From Neosynechococcus sphagnicola sy1 (GTDB taxonomy: Bacteria; Cyanobacteriota; Cyanobacteriia; Neosynechococcales; Neosynechococcaceae): a DNA stretch of 54,833 nucleotides. Both the position numbers and the translations under genes were made by a program. The stretch covers positions 58 through 54,890 of the forward strand of contig NZ_JJML01000044.1 of NCBI RefSeq assembly GCF_000775285.1, read 5' to 3'. Below are positions 28,662-38,823 of this stretch, in pieces. The number at the start of each line of letters is the position of its first letter. The stretch's first letter is position 1. The notes below the pieces were generated by a model. It ran no database searches. It had not been told where the DNA came from and worked only from the letters and a program-made list of their open reading frames with translations.

Positions 28662-31004
28662 CTAACGCTGTTTCAAGATCAGGAGGGTAATGTCATCAAA
28701 GACTTTCTGGTCACCGATAAACTCTCTCAAGTCTTCAATGATTGCCTGCCGAATGTTACTGGCTGAGTCCTCACAGTGTCGGCGGAGAATCCCATACATC
28801 CGGTCTAACCCATATTGTTGGCGCTGAGCGTTCATGGCCTCAGTAATGCCATCTGTATAAAGGACTGCAATATCACCGGACTGGAGTTGAATTTGCGTTT
28901 CAGCAACAAAGGAAGTGATATCGGACTCTAGACCCAAGGGGAAGCCCAAGTCAAGGGTATCGATAGGTTCAATGCGACCATCCCGCCGGACAATAATCAC
29001 TTCCTCATGTTGACCGCTGAGGGACAGCATCCCAGCCTCATAATTCAGTAAGGCTAGCGTCATGTTTTTGGGCGATCGCATCCGCTGGGTATTTTCATAG
29101 ATGATGGTGTTGACCGTGTTTAAGAATCGCGTTGGATCGGTTTCTCCATGGGTCAATAGGGTACGCACGGCGGTCTGAGCCATGAGCATCACCACCCCGC
29201 TCTCCAACCCATGCCCAGTGACATCCCCAATGCCGATGCGAATCTTGCCTTCGTGTTGCAGCACATCGTAGTAGTCACCCCCAACCTCCGCCGCAGGCTC
29301 CATAAACCCAGCAATTTCTAACCCAATCACGGCTTCTAACTCAGCATCACTGGGCAGCAGCATCGTCTGTAGTTGCCGGGAGACTTCTAGTTCTGCCCCC
29401 ATCCGCAGATTTTCATGCTTGAGTCGCTGGGTCAGTTGGATAATTTCTGCTTCGGCTAACTTGCGCTGGGTGATATCCTCGACGGTTCCCTCATAGCCAA
29501 TCACTTCACCCAGGGGATCCTGGATGGCTCTGACAGACTCAGAAATCCAAATAATGCTGCCGTCTTTGCAATAAACCTGCGACTCAAATCCCTGAACCTT
29601 GCCTTGGGCTGCGATTAATTGGGTAAATTCACTGCGGCGGTGGGGATCGACATAGAGCTGATGTTCAATATCGGTTAAGGCCGTGATCAGTTCTTCGGCG
29701 GAGTCGTAGCCATAGATGCGAGCCAACATGGGGTTGGCAATTAGATAGTTCCCGGTCTGAGTTGTCTGGAAGATACCCTCTACAGCATTTTCAAAAATAC
29801 CACGATATTTAGCTTCGGCTTCTCGGAGTGCATCGGCAATATTGTTAAATGATTGCACAACCTCTGTTAATTCATCGTGGCTTTCGAGTGCCATCTCCTC
29901 TGAAAAATTGCCATTAATCATGCGATCAGCGGCAGCACTCAATCCTGAAATGGTTTGCATCACACTCAGATAAAAACCTACAAAGAGATAACAAACGATA
30001 GCCAGGATGATCAAAACAAATGTCGTCAAAAAAACCTGTTTTCTAAAAAAACCATCAATGCGATTCTGCAACAGAATATCTAACTCGTCGATGGCGGTAT
30101 TCCAGAACTGAAAGCTTTGCAGGAGGCTCTGATTAGCTTGGGCTAAGATCTGTTTTAGCTGCAAGGGCTGCCTTGCATCCAGTGGCAACAACAGCTCAGT
30201 TAATTTTCCAACATCCTCAGTTAAAAGGGTTAGAGGTTCGGTTAATTGGGGGACTAAATTTCCCTTAGGATTATTTGCAAAAGCCACTGCAATCTTTTGC
30301 TTCAGATTGGCTCTAAACTGCTTCAGGTTTACCCCAAGAAGCATCAGTTTTGCCTGTTCAGAGGGCAGAATACGCCCCCGGAGAATGGCCTGCTGGCTAA
30401 TCAGATGAATCTCTGCGAGGTTTTTCTGAATTTCTGGCAGTTTCAGCAGCGTCGCATCCATGAGGTAATAACTATCGAGATCCGGATCAAGAATTAAGTT
30501 GGATTGATCTCCCACTTGAAATCTCAATTCATCTAAATTTTGTAAAACGTCTTGATAAGCAGGGATACTAGCACTCAAGTTTTGCTGGCGTTGTATCTCT
30601 GCCAGTTGATGCCAGCTGGCTTCCAGCCTTTTTAGCCGCTCGGTTGTCTGCAAGCGATCATTGAAAGCTTGATCCAGGATGCCCAGGCTCCGGAAATCCG
30701 TGGTGACGGCCAATGCCCTGGAGGTCGTCACCTGGGACGGCTGATGCAAGATCAGGCTGCGATGGCTGAAGAACTGATATTGAAATATCTTCTCTGAGAG
30801 TTGACTCAAGGGGCGGAGATAGAGATTCCCGACAATTTCTTTTTGGGCAAAATTAATCCGCGTCTGAATTTCAGACAGCAACAAATACATCACCAAGCCT
30901 AACGGCAGGATGAAAACGCAACTAATCAGGGCAAATTTTTGCGGGTACTTGAGCCGATGGATCAAAGTAGTGGCGGGCTGGAAGAATTGGGTAAGGTTCA
31001 TCAA
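28662..31004 (-). CDS. Membrane sensor with HAMP, PAS and SpoIIE-type PP2C phosphatase
   Basis: 780 residues. Membrane helix 1 is KFALISCVFILPLGLVMYLL (about 24-43) and helix 2 lies near 322-345; between them is a helical extracytoplasmic sensor region of about 270 residues. HAMP follows (SGLSAAADRMINGNF), then a PAS domain (YRGIFENAVEGIF, DITQRKLAEAE at its end), then a PP2C/SpoIIE domain from about 555, with AEVGGDYYDVL and IGIGDVTGHGLESG as metal-binding motifs and VLYTDGITEA. RsbU-like enzymes of this kind dephosphorylate an anti-sigma-factor antagonist. No partner gene is adjacent. Intact. Confidence 0.9.
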   Translation of the reverse strand: MMNLTQFFQPATTLIHRLKYPQKFALISCVFILPLGLVMYLLLSEIQTRINFAQKEIVGNLYLRPLSQLSEKIFQYQFFSHRSLILHQPSQVTTSRALAVTTDFRSLGILDQAFNDRLQTTERLKRLEASWHQLAEIQRQQNLSASIPAYQDVLQNLDELRFQVGDQSNLILDPDLDSYYLMDATLLKLPEIQKNLAEIHLISQQAILRGRILPSEQAKLMLLGVNLKQFRANLKQKIAVAFANNPKGNLVPQLTEPLTLLTEDVGKLTELLLPLDARQPLQLKQILAQANQSLLQSFQFWNTAIDELDILLQNRIDGFFRKQVFLTTFVLIILAIVCYLFVGFYLSVMQTISGLSAAADRMINGNFSEEMALESHDELTEVVQSFNNIADALREAEAKYRGIFENAVEGIFQTTQTGNYLIANPMLARIYGYDSAEELITALTDIEHQLYVDPHRRSEFTQLIAAQGKVQGFESQVYCKDGSIIWISESVRAIQDPLGEVIGYEGTVEDITQRKLAEAEIIQLTQRLKHENLRMGAELEVSRQLQTMLLPSDAELEAVIGLEIAGFMEPAAEVGGDYYDVLQHEGKIRIGIGDVTGHGLESGVVMLMAQTAVRTLLTHGETDPTRFLNTVNTIIYENTQRMRSPKNMTLALLNYEAGMLSLSGQHEEVIIVRRDGRIEPIDTLDLGFPLGLESDITSFVAETQIQLQSGDIAVLYTDGITEAMNAQRQQYGLDRMYGILRRHCEDSASNIRQAIIEDLREFIGDQKVFDDITLLILKQR

Positions 31005-31308
31005 TCATCAGACAATGGGTAGTCAACAACTTGGGATGTATCCATTAAACACCCATGGAATCCATCAAAGGTCTGCCGACCAGGACAGTAAGATCAGGCT
31101 AGCTCTCCTTAGAGTGCCCTAGTTGAACCCTAAAATTGATACCTCACCACTTAGATTTGACCAGTATTATTTTAAGATACTCTACACGTAATTTTACTGC
31201 CAATGGGAGCAGAGTCCTCCCCTGCCATCCTGGGAAGAGAATCGGGGAACTGCCTGTTATCTGTTAGCGTGGGAAGGCTGAAGCTCCCCCTGGATACCCG
31301 TTGATTCT
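31005..31308. other. Divergent promoter region
   Basis: About 300 bases between the SpoIIE-type gene (minus) and rlmD (plus). It is AT-rich in the middle (31130-31200). I see no gene, terminator or confident promoter boxes. Confidence 0.5.
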
Positions 31309-32718
31309 ATGAGTGCATTGGATACATCTCAACCCCCAACACCCCAGTGGCAGCAGGGACAAGTCTTGGAGTTAACCATTGATGATCTCGCTGACCAAGG
31401 AGAGGGAGTGGGGCGCTGGCAGCAGCGGGTGGTGTTTGTGCCGGATACCGTGATTGGCGATCGCGTAGCAGTGCGCCTGATCTATGTGAAACCCCAATAT
31501 GCCCATGGGCGATTGCTACAAATTTTGGAACCGTCTCCCCACCGGGTGCGCCCCGCCTGTTTTGTCGCAGATAAGTGTGGCGGCTGCCAGTGGCAACAGG
31601 TTGAGTATGACTTGCAGTTGACGATCAAGCGCAATCTGGTGATCCAGGCGCTAGAGCGCATTGGTGGCTTCAGCAGCCCACCCGTAGACCCGATGCTCGC
31701 CGCAACCGATCCCTTGGGCTATCGGAACAAAGCCACCTATCCACTTGGGCTATCGGCCACCCGCCAAGTGCAAGCGGGTTACTACCAGCGGGGCAGCCAT
31801 CAACTGATTAACTTAAATCAGTGCCCGGTTCAAGATGGGCGGCTAAACCCTCTCCTGGCAGCGATTAAACTGGATATTCAGCAACGGGGCTGGTCGATTT
31901 ACGACGAAAGTACCCATACCGGTACCTTACGCCATCTGTCCCTGCGGATTGGGCGGCGAACTGGGGAAGTGCTACTGACTCTGGTGGCGAAAACCGCAGA
32001 CTTGCCGGACTTAGAACTCCAGGCGCAGGAGTGGCTTCATCGCTATCCTCAGGTTGTCGGGGTGGCCTTGAATTTAAATCCAGCGGCAACCAACACCATC
32101 TTTGGAAGGCAAACCCAGGCGATCGCAGGCCGAATTTGGTTGGGAGAAGAGTTTGCCGGACTCAAGTTTCAGATCCAGCCCACCACCTTTTTCCAGGTCT
32201 TCACGGAACAAGCCGAACGACTCCTAGGGGTGATCTTGCAGCAGCTCCACCTTCAGGGTGATGAATTGTTGGTCGATGCCTACTGCGGCATTGGCACCTT
32301 GACCCTGCCCCTAGCAACGGAGGTTCGACAGGCCATTGGGTTAGAAGTGCAACCCGAGGCCGTCGCCCAGGCTGAGAAAAATGCGGCATTGAATCGACTC
32401 ACCAATGTGACCTTCCAGACCGGAACGGTTGAGGAACAACTGCCAGCCCTGATCCAACCACCTGACATTGTGGTGTTAGACCCCCCGCGCAAAGGCTGCG
32501 ATCGCTCTGTTTTAGCCACCCTACAGCAAATCCAGCCGCACCAGATTGTCTATGTCAGTTGCAACCCAGCAACCTTGGCACGGGATCTGAAGATCCTCTG
32601 TGAGGACGGACGTTATCAGCTCCAGCGGGTTCAGCCCGCCGACTTCTTTCCCCAAACTTCCCATGTGGAAGCTGCTGCCTTTTTGGTACGGCTTCCTCTC
32701 TCCGGGAGAACCCCTTAG
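31309..32718 (+). CDS. rlmD: 23S rRNA (uracil-5-)-methyltransferase, RlmD/RumA type
   Basis: 469 residues. An N-terminal TRAM domain (about 15-70: LTIDDLADQGEGVGRW) is followed by the iron-sulfur Cys motif (CFVADKCGGCQWQ) and a central domain. The SAM methyltransferase domain has VDAYCGIGTLTLPLA, VVLDPPRKGCDRSVL and the catalytic VSCNPATLARDLKIL. The protein makes 5-methyluridine in rRNA (m5U). Family members also modify tRNA, so the exact target is not proven. The gene ends in a four-base overlap with the convergent channel gene. Confidence 0.9.
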   Translation: MSALDTSQPPTPQWQQGQVLELTIDDLADQGEGVGRWQQRVVFVPDTVIGDRVAVRLIYVKPQYAHGRLLQILEPSPHRVRPACFVADKCGGCQWQQVEYDLQLTIKRNLVIQALERIGGFSSPPVDPMLAATDPLGYRNKATYPLGLSATRQVQAGYYQRGSHQLINLNQCPVQDGRLNPLLAAIKLDIQQRGWSIYDESTHTGTLRHLSLRIGRRTGEVLLTLVAKTADLPDLELQAQEWLHRYPQVVGVALNLNPAATNTIFGRQTQAIAGRIWLGEEFAGLKFQIQPTTFFQVFTEQAERLLGVILQQLHLQGDELLVDAYCGIGTLTLPLATEVRQAIGLEVQPEAVAQAEKNAALNRLTNVTFQTGTVEEQLPALIQPPDIVVLDPPRKGCDRSVLATLQQIQPHQIVYVSCNPATLARDLKILCEDGRYQLQRVQPADFFPQTSHVEAAAFLVRLPLSGRTP

Positions 32719-34785
32719 CCCGGATCAATGCACTGGGCAGACACTTGGGCTTTGCCCAGTTCTCTCACCAAACGCCGAGCTTGATGTTTATAAAGCAGGG
32801 TGGGCAAGGCGGCGGGGAGTTGCTCCATGATCCTGCGCGAGACCTGAAGGTTGCAGCCACTGATGCGGGTGATCACCGTGGCTCCGCTAAAGGTTGATTC
32901 AGGGGTGCTGGCCTTTTCCACCCAGACTTGCCAGGTTCTGGGGATCAACTCACCCCGTTCAATCCGTTGCAGTCCCTCAATGGTTGCCAGAACTACAAGG
33001 CGATCGCCCCCATGCAGCCGCAGATCATCTGATGGCATCCATCGCAGGGATTTCTCTGTGGCTGCTTCATAGAGAATCGGCACCACATCATACCCATAGG
33101 CAACTTCTGACAACAACAACCCCTGGAGGGTGTCATGGACTTCGATGTGGTACTCCGTCACTAGCACCGTCTGCTGATCCAGGTGAAATAGATTGAGAAT
33201 GTTTTCCCCAAAGGCAGCGCCAGCAAAGGCTGCCGCTGCCAGTGCCGAGGTACAAATTACCTTGGCATAGGGTAACAGTTGTCCCAAATTATCACTAAAG
33301 AGTTGATCATCCATCCGAATCACCAAGCCAGCCGTAGGATTGGCGGCATGGGCCATCAGACCCACTTCCAGATTCACCATCTCATCATCGGTGACCACAA
33401 TTACACTTTTGGCCGTTGCCAGATTCACCCGGGTGAGGGCATCGGCAACATCTCCCACCACCATCGGCATCGTGGGTAACACATTCGTCGCTAGTTCGGT
33501 GCGGCCTATGCCGATTAGGGGGTGTTTCAGTTCTTGTAAAAAGGCCGCTACCCTCAGCCCCATCCGCCCCAAGCCGATCAAGACAATATGTCCCTGTTCC
33601 GGACTCCTGGGTCGCTGGGCCATAAACTGAAAGCGGCTACTCAAGAGCACCCCGGTTAACAAAGCGTACAGCACCCCTACTAACGCAGTTCCGGCGAGGG
33701 CCATGCCCAAGCTGAACAGCTTTAACCAGTTGGGAATCGGATCTGCGATCTTCACCCCGCCAAAAACATCTCCATAGCCTCCCAACAACAGGCTGGCAGA
33801 AGTATGAAAGGCATCTAAAACCGAGACACCAGGATAGTTGAGGCGGTAGAGGAGGGTGCCCACAGCCCCTAGAAGCACGACGGCGATCGCGCACAGCATC
33901 GCTACCCGCTGGCTCTGGTCTTGCGTATTGGCCTGCCACCACTGCTGTAAACCCCCTTGCCAAGCTTGCCAAAACCTAGGTTGAAGCCAGCTTGGCCCAG
34001 CCGCGAGGGCGGGAGGCGGTGGGGTGGTGGTTGCTGCTAGGGACGAGACTTCGTACCCCGTTTGTGCGGCAATGCTGTTATCAAGCATCTCCACATAAAT
34101 CAGTGTGTCCCCCGGACAGACCATGGCATCAGGTTCCCAGGTGTGAAAAGACTGAACCCCGAGGGAGTTCGTCCCACAACTCAGCATCCGGCGAGTGCGA
34201 CTATTGAGATCGTAAAATTGCCGTCGATAGCTCCAGCTATCGTTGACTTGCAACGGGCGGCGCACCACCCGCAAGAGTTGACCCTCTAGGTAAAAAACGC
34301 GCCTGGGTCTGCTTCCCTAAGGCTGCTAGCGCAAAGGCAGAGGTTGACAACTGGGCAGGCTCAAAGGCGACAAAATTCCCTAAGCTTTGTTGCAGGAGTT
34401 CGTTGAGATTCTGTTTGGCCGATCTAACCACTAGCCGAATGCGGGGATGGAGTCGTCGAGCTGTTAATGCGGCTTCAATGTTGATCTGTTCATTGCTGGT
34501 CACCATCAGGACAGCCTGACAGTCTTGAATTCTGGCCTGCTCCAACACCCGAGGGAGCCGACAATCCCCGAGGATGAATTCATCTAACTGCTCCAGTAAA
34601 TCTGGGATTCCCCAATCCTGGGGCTGTTGTCGATCAATGGCGATCACCAAGACACCAAATTCTCGCAATGCCGCCGCACAGTGCTGTCCCAGACTACCCA
34701 AACCACAAACTAGAAACCGCTGACTGCGCGGCGGGGACGCAGATTCGGACTGAGAGGGAAGGACTGAGTCAGAACGCATACCCAA
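32715..34785 (-). CDS. Potassium-channel-like protein with two RCK (TrkA-N) domains (frame slip repaired)
   Basis: About 689 residues when the frames 34237-34785 and 32715-34274 are joined by dropping one A from the A6 run at 34292-34297 (joint reads RFYLEGQLLRVVRR). The first RCK domain has a Rossmann start FLVCGLGSLGQHCAAAL. The central part has two membrane helices flanking a pore loop with selectivity filter GGYGD (in SLLLGGYGDVFGG). A second RCK domain follows (IVLIGLGRMGLRVAAFLQEL), then a TrkA-C-like end. This matches NAD-sensing K+ channels with a pore between two RCK modules. It is the last gene of an operon with a copper ATPase and an FHA protein. Confidence 0.85.
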
Positions 34786-34806
34786 TTCGCTGGTGAGATT
34801 AAGGGC

Positions 34807-35268
34807 TTAAGGACTCCATCCGGCAGTGGGATTGTCGTCATTCTCTTCATCCTCCGGGTAGCCCACCATGTTGGGGCTAATCAGCGTGATATCAAATTCA
34901 TCGGGAGGAATTGTAAACACCGCATCCCGCCGCAGCAGGTAGTAGATGGCACGCACCTGGGGGCCAAACACCACTTCATCCTCATTTTTCAGGTCATACA
35001 CCTGCATTTTGCGGCCATTGACCAGCAAGCCATTGGCACTGGGCTTGCCATCAAGGCTGCCATCGACAATCCGGTAGTAATAGCTGCCATCTTCCTGGGG
35101 GAGTTGCACCAGGGTGGCATGACGACGGGAGACAAACTGAGAAACCAAGCGAATGTCACACTTAGCATCCCTGCCAATTGAGTAGGTGGGGCTATCTAAG
35201 ATAAACTCCCGGCGTCCCTTGTCATCTTCAATAATGAGGAGGTGATTCTGATGTGCTTCTGAAGACAT
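34807..35268 (-). CDS. FHA-domain protein
   Basis: 153 residues. The FHA fold is clear: SPTYSIGRDAKCDIRLVSQF with conserved GR, then VSRRHATLVQ (S..H), then SANGLLVNGRKM (the N-G pair). FHA domains bind phosphothreonine peptides, so this is a signalling adaptor for Ser/Thr kinases. An acidic C-terminal tail (YPEDEENDDNP) follows the domain. The start codon lies inside the last 41 bases of the copper ATPase gene, in another frame, and the channel gene begins 21 bases after the stop; translational coupling is likely. Confidence 0.88.
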   Translation of the reverse strand: MSSEAHQNHLLIIEDDKGRREFILDSPTYSIGRDAKCDIRLVSQFVSRRHATLVQLPQEDGSYYYRIVDGSLDGKPSANGLLVNGRKMQVYDLKNEDEVVFGPQVRAIYYLLRRDAVFTIPPDEFDITLISPNMVGYPEDEENDDNPTAGWSP

Positions 35269-37657
35269 TGTTCAAGTGCAGGCGACGCAGTAACAGAGAA
35301 TTCGTTACAACACTAACAGAACTAAAGGCCATCATGGCTCCTGCCACGGCTGGACTTAGGGTAAATCCAAAACCGGGAAGCAGAACCCCGGCTGCCACTG
35401 GAATTCCTAGGGTGTTGTAAACCAGTGCCCAAAATAGATTTTGACGGATTTTTTGGAAGGTAGCACGGCCTAATCGAATTGATTCTACAACGTCTGTTAA
35501 GCGATCGCGCATCAGAACGATATCCGCTGTTTCCACCGCAACGTCGGTTCCCCCCTGGAGGGCAATGCCAACATCGGCTTGAGCCAAGGCCGGCCCATCG
35601 TTGATCCCATCTCCCACCATGGCAACGTGATGTCCCAGGCTTTGCAAATCGGCGATCGTCTGGGCTTTGTCCGCTGGGCGCACCCCAGCGATCACATCGG
35701 CGGCTACCAAACCCAGAGGTTGGGCGATGGACTGCGCTACTTCCTGACTATCCCCACTGAGAAGCATCACTCGTAAGCCCTGCTGTTTCAGGCGGGTGAC
35801 CGCCGCCAGACTCTCTGGACGCAGGGTATCGGCAACGGCGATTAAACCTACCAAGGTATCGGCGATCGCGCCATAGACCACGGTTTTCCCCGCTGATTGC
35901 AGCGCCTGTGCCTGAGCCAGGGCTGGAGCATCAATGGGGATGCCCTGTTCGCTTAACCAGCGCTCACTCCCCAAGCGGACAATCTGCCCTTGAATTTGGG
36001 CGGCAACGCCGTGTCCAGGTTCGGTTCGAAAGTCGGTAGCGGCTAAGCGGGGGAGGTTTTGGGTCACGGCTTGCTGCTGAATCGCCACAGCCAAGGGATG
36101 ACAAGCGCCCTGCTCCACCGATGCTGCGAGTTGCAATAACCCGGAGGCATCTAGGGTAACCGGCATCCTTGCCAGTGGCTGGGGAGCCAGCAGTAGACAA
36201 TCCGTCACCGTCGGGGTGCCAGTGGTTAGAGTCCCTGTTTTATCAAAGACCACAGTGTCTAAGCCATGAACCTGCTCTAGGACATCACCGCCACGAATCA
36301 GCAACCCTCGCTCTGACCCCAGACTCGTGCCCACCAGAATGGCGGTGGGAGTGGCCAGTCCCAGGGCACAGGGGCAGGCCACCACAAGCACTGAAATCGC
36401 CAGCTTTAAGCTCAGCACCAGCGGAGAAGCCTGCACCCAAGTGTGGGCATGGGGTAGGGTGGACTGATGCAGTGGCAAGTTGAGAACCTCCGGCCACACC
36501 TGGGTACCAATCTCGTACCAAAACAAAAACGTCAGGAGGGCGATCGCCAGAACCCCATAGGTAAAGTACCCCGCAACAGCATCTGCCAGCTTTTGAATCG
36601 GGGCTTTACGGGTTTGGGCGGCTTCTACCAAGGCGACAATCTGAGCCAGGGTCGTATTTTTCCCGGTGCGCGTTGCTTGCAGGCAGATCATGCCTGAATG
36701 ATTTAAGGTGCCGGCACTGACATGATCGCCGGGTTGCTTGCTCACCGAGGCCGCTTCCCCGGTGAGCATTGACTCATCCACGGTGGTGTGACCAATGACG
36801 ACCTGCCCATCCACGGGAATCGCCTCTCCTGGCAAGACTTGCAGCCATTGTCCCACCTGCACCTGATCCACGGGAATTTCCTGGCTGGCCCAGGGGGGAG
36901 GCTGGGAATGGGAGGGGATCCAGCGAGCCACTCTCGGCTGGAGAGAGACCAAGGAGTGCAAGGAGCTGAGGGCACGGTGACGCGCCTGCTGTTCCAGGGT
37001 ACGTCCTAGCAAGATAAACCCCACGAGCATCACGGGTTCGTCAAAAAAACACTCCCACCCAAGGGTGGGGAACAGCAGCGCCACACAACTGGTGAGATAG
37101 GCTGTTAGGGTTCCCAAACCCACCAGGGTATTCATATTGGGGGCACCTTGCCAAGCCCCCCGCCACCCTTCTAGGAGGATGGATCGTCCTGGGATCAAGA
37201 GGGCTAAGGTTGCTAATCCCCAGTGGAATCCGATGTGGCTCAAAGCTGGGAACTGAAACCAACCCAGGGTATGGAGGTGACCCAACCCAGACAGGATCAC
37301 AAGTCCCCCTGCGATCGCGACTTGGCGAATCTGTTGGCGAATTTGCCCCCGTTGTTGTTCAGTTGGTGTCTGAGCAGAAACAGCCTCTGAGACGGGTTGA
37401 TCGGGGCGAACCTGACTGGGGAAACCCGCAGCGGTCAACTTCTCCGCCAAGGCAGCCCCATCCAAGAGGGCAGGATCGCACTCCACGGTGGCCACCGCCG
37501 TCACCAGGTTGACGCAGGCTGAAATCACCCCCGGATAGTGACCTAATTGCTGTTCCACCACGCGCACACAACCGGCACATTTCATCCCCTGAACCTCCAA
37601 GGTCAAGGTGCTGGTTGGAGCCCCCAGCGGCAGGTTTTGTTTTAAAGAAGCGGTCAT
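35228..37657 (-). CDS. Copper-translocating P1B-type ATPase
   Basis: 809 residues. An N-terminal heavy-metal-binding domain contains GMKCAGCVRVVEQQL (CxxC, about residues 24-38). About eight membrane helices follow, with the metal-transport motif CPCALGLATP. The phosphorylation site is DKTGTLTTGTPTVTD, with the HP motif CHPLAVAIQ and the hinge VGDGINDGPALAQADVGIAL. Cyanobacteria have two such pumps, CtaA at the cell membrane and PacS in thylakoids; I cannot say which this is. The TetR gene 534 bases away is divergent and may control it. FHA and channel genes follow in the same operon. Confidence 0.92.
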   Translation of the reverse strand: MTASLKQNLPLGAPTSTLTLEVQGMKCAGCVRVVEQQLGHYPGVISACVNLVTAVATVECDPALLDGAALAEKLTAAGFPSQVRPDQPVSEAVSAQTPTEQQRGQIRQQIRQVAIAGGLVILSGLGHLHTLGWFQFPALSHIGFHWGLATLALLIPGRSILLEGWRGAWQGAPNMNTLVGLGTLTAYLTSCVALLFPTLGWECFFDEPVMLVGFILLGRTLEQQARHRALSSLHSLVSLQPRVARWIPSHSQPPPWASQEIPVDQVQVGQWLQVLPGEAIPVDGQVVIGHTTVDESMLTGEAASVSKQPGDHVSAGTLNHSGMICLQATRTGKNTTLAQIVALVEAAQTRKAPIQKLADAVAGYFTYGVLAIALLTFLFWYEIGTQVWPEVLNLPLHQSTLPHAHTWVQASPLVLSLKLAISVLVVACPCALGLATPTAILVGTSLGSERGLLIRGGDVLEQVHGLDTVVFDKTGTLTTGTPTVTDCLLLAPQPLARMPVTLDASGLLQLAASVEQGACHPLAVAIQQQAVTQNLPRLAATDFRTEPGHGVAAQIQGQIVRLGSERWLSEQGIPIDAPALAQAQALQSAGKTVVYGAIADTLVGLIAVADTLRPESLAAVTRLKQQGLRVMLLSGDSQEVAQSIAQPLGLVAADVIAGVRPADKAQTIADLQSLGHHVAMVGDGINDGPALAQADVGIALQGGTDVAVETADIVLMRDRLTDVVESIRLGRATFQKIRQNLFWALVYNTLGIPVAAGVLLPGFGFTLSPAVAGAMMAFSSVSVVTNSLLLRRLHLNNVFRSTSESPPHY

Positions 37658-38115
37658 AACCCAATCTCAAACAATGGTGAAGCCTGCTAGCCCTGACGAA
37701 TCAGCAGCCAGCGGAGGGTTTTGGAATGATAGGGCTGGTAAGGCAGATGAGAACCTGATTGCCAACCGTTGATCCAGTAGGACTCACTGAAACGCCATGA
37801 CTCAATGCTTTGAGGCGATGTCTATAACTTCCAGAGTATTTCATCCATACCAATGCACTAAAAGTTGCCAATCTAGCACCCTCAGCAATGGCTTTATATA
37901 ACAAAAAAAACAGTCAACCATCAAAAAACTGGTTCATCTGTTAGCCTGTTAGATAGCAAGCCGATCATGGCTGCTTCTAGTGCAGCTGAACTCAACCATA
38001 ACACTTCCTTCTCAACCCCCTAGTGGTTTGTCAACTTTGATTTTATGATTTGTAAAAATCAAAATCATCCAGATTGAACATATTTTTAGGAGTTCCAGAC
38101 TCTCTAAAAATAGTC
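37658..38115. other. Intergenic region between copper ATPase and TetR genes
   Basis: Gene-free, about 460 bases. It contains a 9-bp inverted repeat at 38036-38063 (TTTGATTTT / AAAATCAAA) and the promoter-like sequence just after it. No short genes are supported. Confidence 0.5.
38036..38063. repeat. AT-rich inverted repeat, possible operator
   Basis: TTTGATTTT (38036-38044) and AAAATCAAA (38055-38063) are perfect reverse complements 10 bases apart, 53 bases upstream of the TTGACA box. TetR regulators bind palindromes near their own promoters, but this repeat is AT-rich and may be chance. Confidence 0.4.
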
Positions 38116-38145
38116 TTGACAGATGCCTAGACCTCTCTGTAAAGA
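38116..38145 (+). promoter_or_regulatory. Promoter of the TetR-family gene
   Basis: A consensus TTGACA (38116-38121) and TAAAGA (38140-38145), spaced 18 bases, with transcription expected near 38152, 40 bases before the ATG. Confidence 0.5.
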
Positions 38146-38191
38146 TCTCAGATTGACTGCTTGCCCTTGGTGACGAGATCACAAAAATACA

Positions 38192-38807
38192 ATGCGAATT
38201 TTTAATCGCCCCCCTCAATCTGAAACTGAAGCTCGTACCCGCATTCTGCGGGAAGCAGAGCGATTATTTGCCCAGCGGGGTTTTGATGGCACCACCACCC
38301 GCGACCTAGCTCAAGCTGCGGGGGTGGCCGAAGGAACCTTGTTTCGCCATTTTCCCAACAAGAAATCCATCCTGACGGAAGTGGTGACCCAGGGATGGAT
38401 AGAAATCCTCACCGATCTCTTAACAGAACTGAGTGAGATGGCAAACTTTAGAGCGATTAGCAAAGTCATGCATCGGCGGATGTTGAATATGCACCAGAAC
38501 GCCGATCGCCTGCGGGTTTGTTTTGTAGAAGCTCAACTGCACCCAGATCTGCGCGATCGCATCCAGACCGATGTAATTGCGAAAATGACCGATGTGGCCG
38601 AAGGTTTTTTTCCAAACAGCAATGGATCAAGGAATTTATCGCCCCATGAATCCGAAAATTGTCGCTCAGGTGTTTCTGGGGATGTTTGCTATCGCGGGAT
38701 TCAGCCAAGAAACGATCCTAGAACCCGGATCATCGCTGCGCTCCCTACAAGAAATGGCGGAAGGGTTGGCGGACATTTTTCTCAATGGAGTGCTCGTTAA
38801 GCCTTGA
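38192..38807 (+). CDS. TetR-family transcriptional regulator (frame slip repaired)
   Basis: About 204 residues. The helix-turn-helix is ARTRILREAERLFAQRGFDG followed by TTTRDLAQAAGVAEGTLFRH (residues about 14-53). The ligand-binding half is broken by an extra T in the T7 run at 38605-38611; removing it gives DVAEGFFQTAMDQGIYRPMN and a stop at 38807. The ligand is unknown. The gene is divergent from the copper ATPase operon and convergent with the sigma-factor gene. The slip is likely a sequence error. Confidence 0.85.
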
Positions 38808-38823
38808 ACCCCTAGGACAGTGG

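Noticed and set aside
30297-30497. Plus-strand open frame within the SpoIIE-type gene
   Set aside because: Shadow of a strongly supported gene on the other strand.
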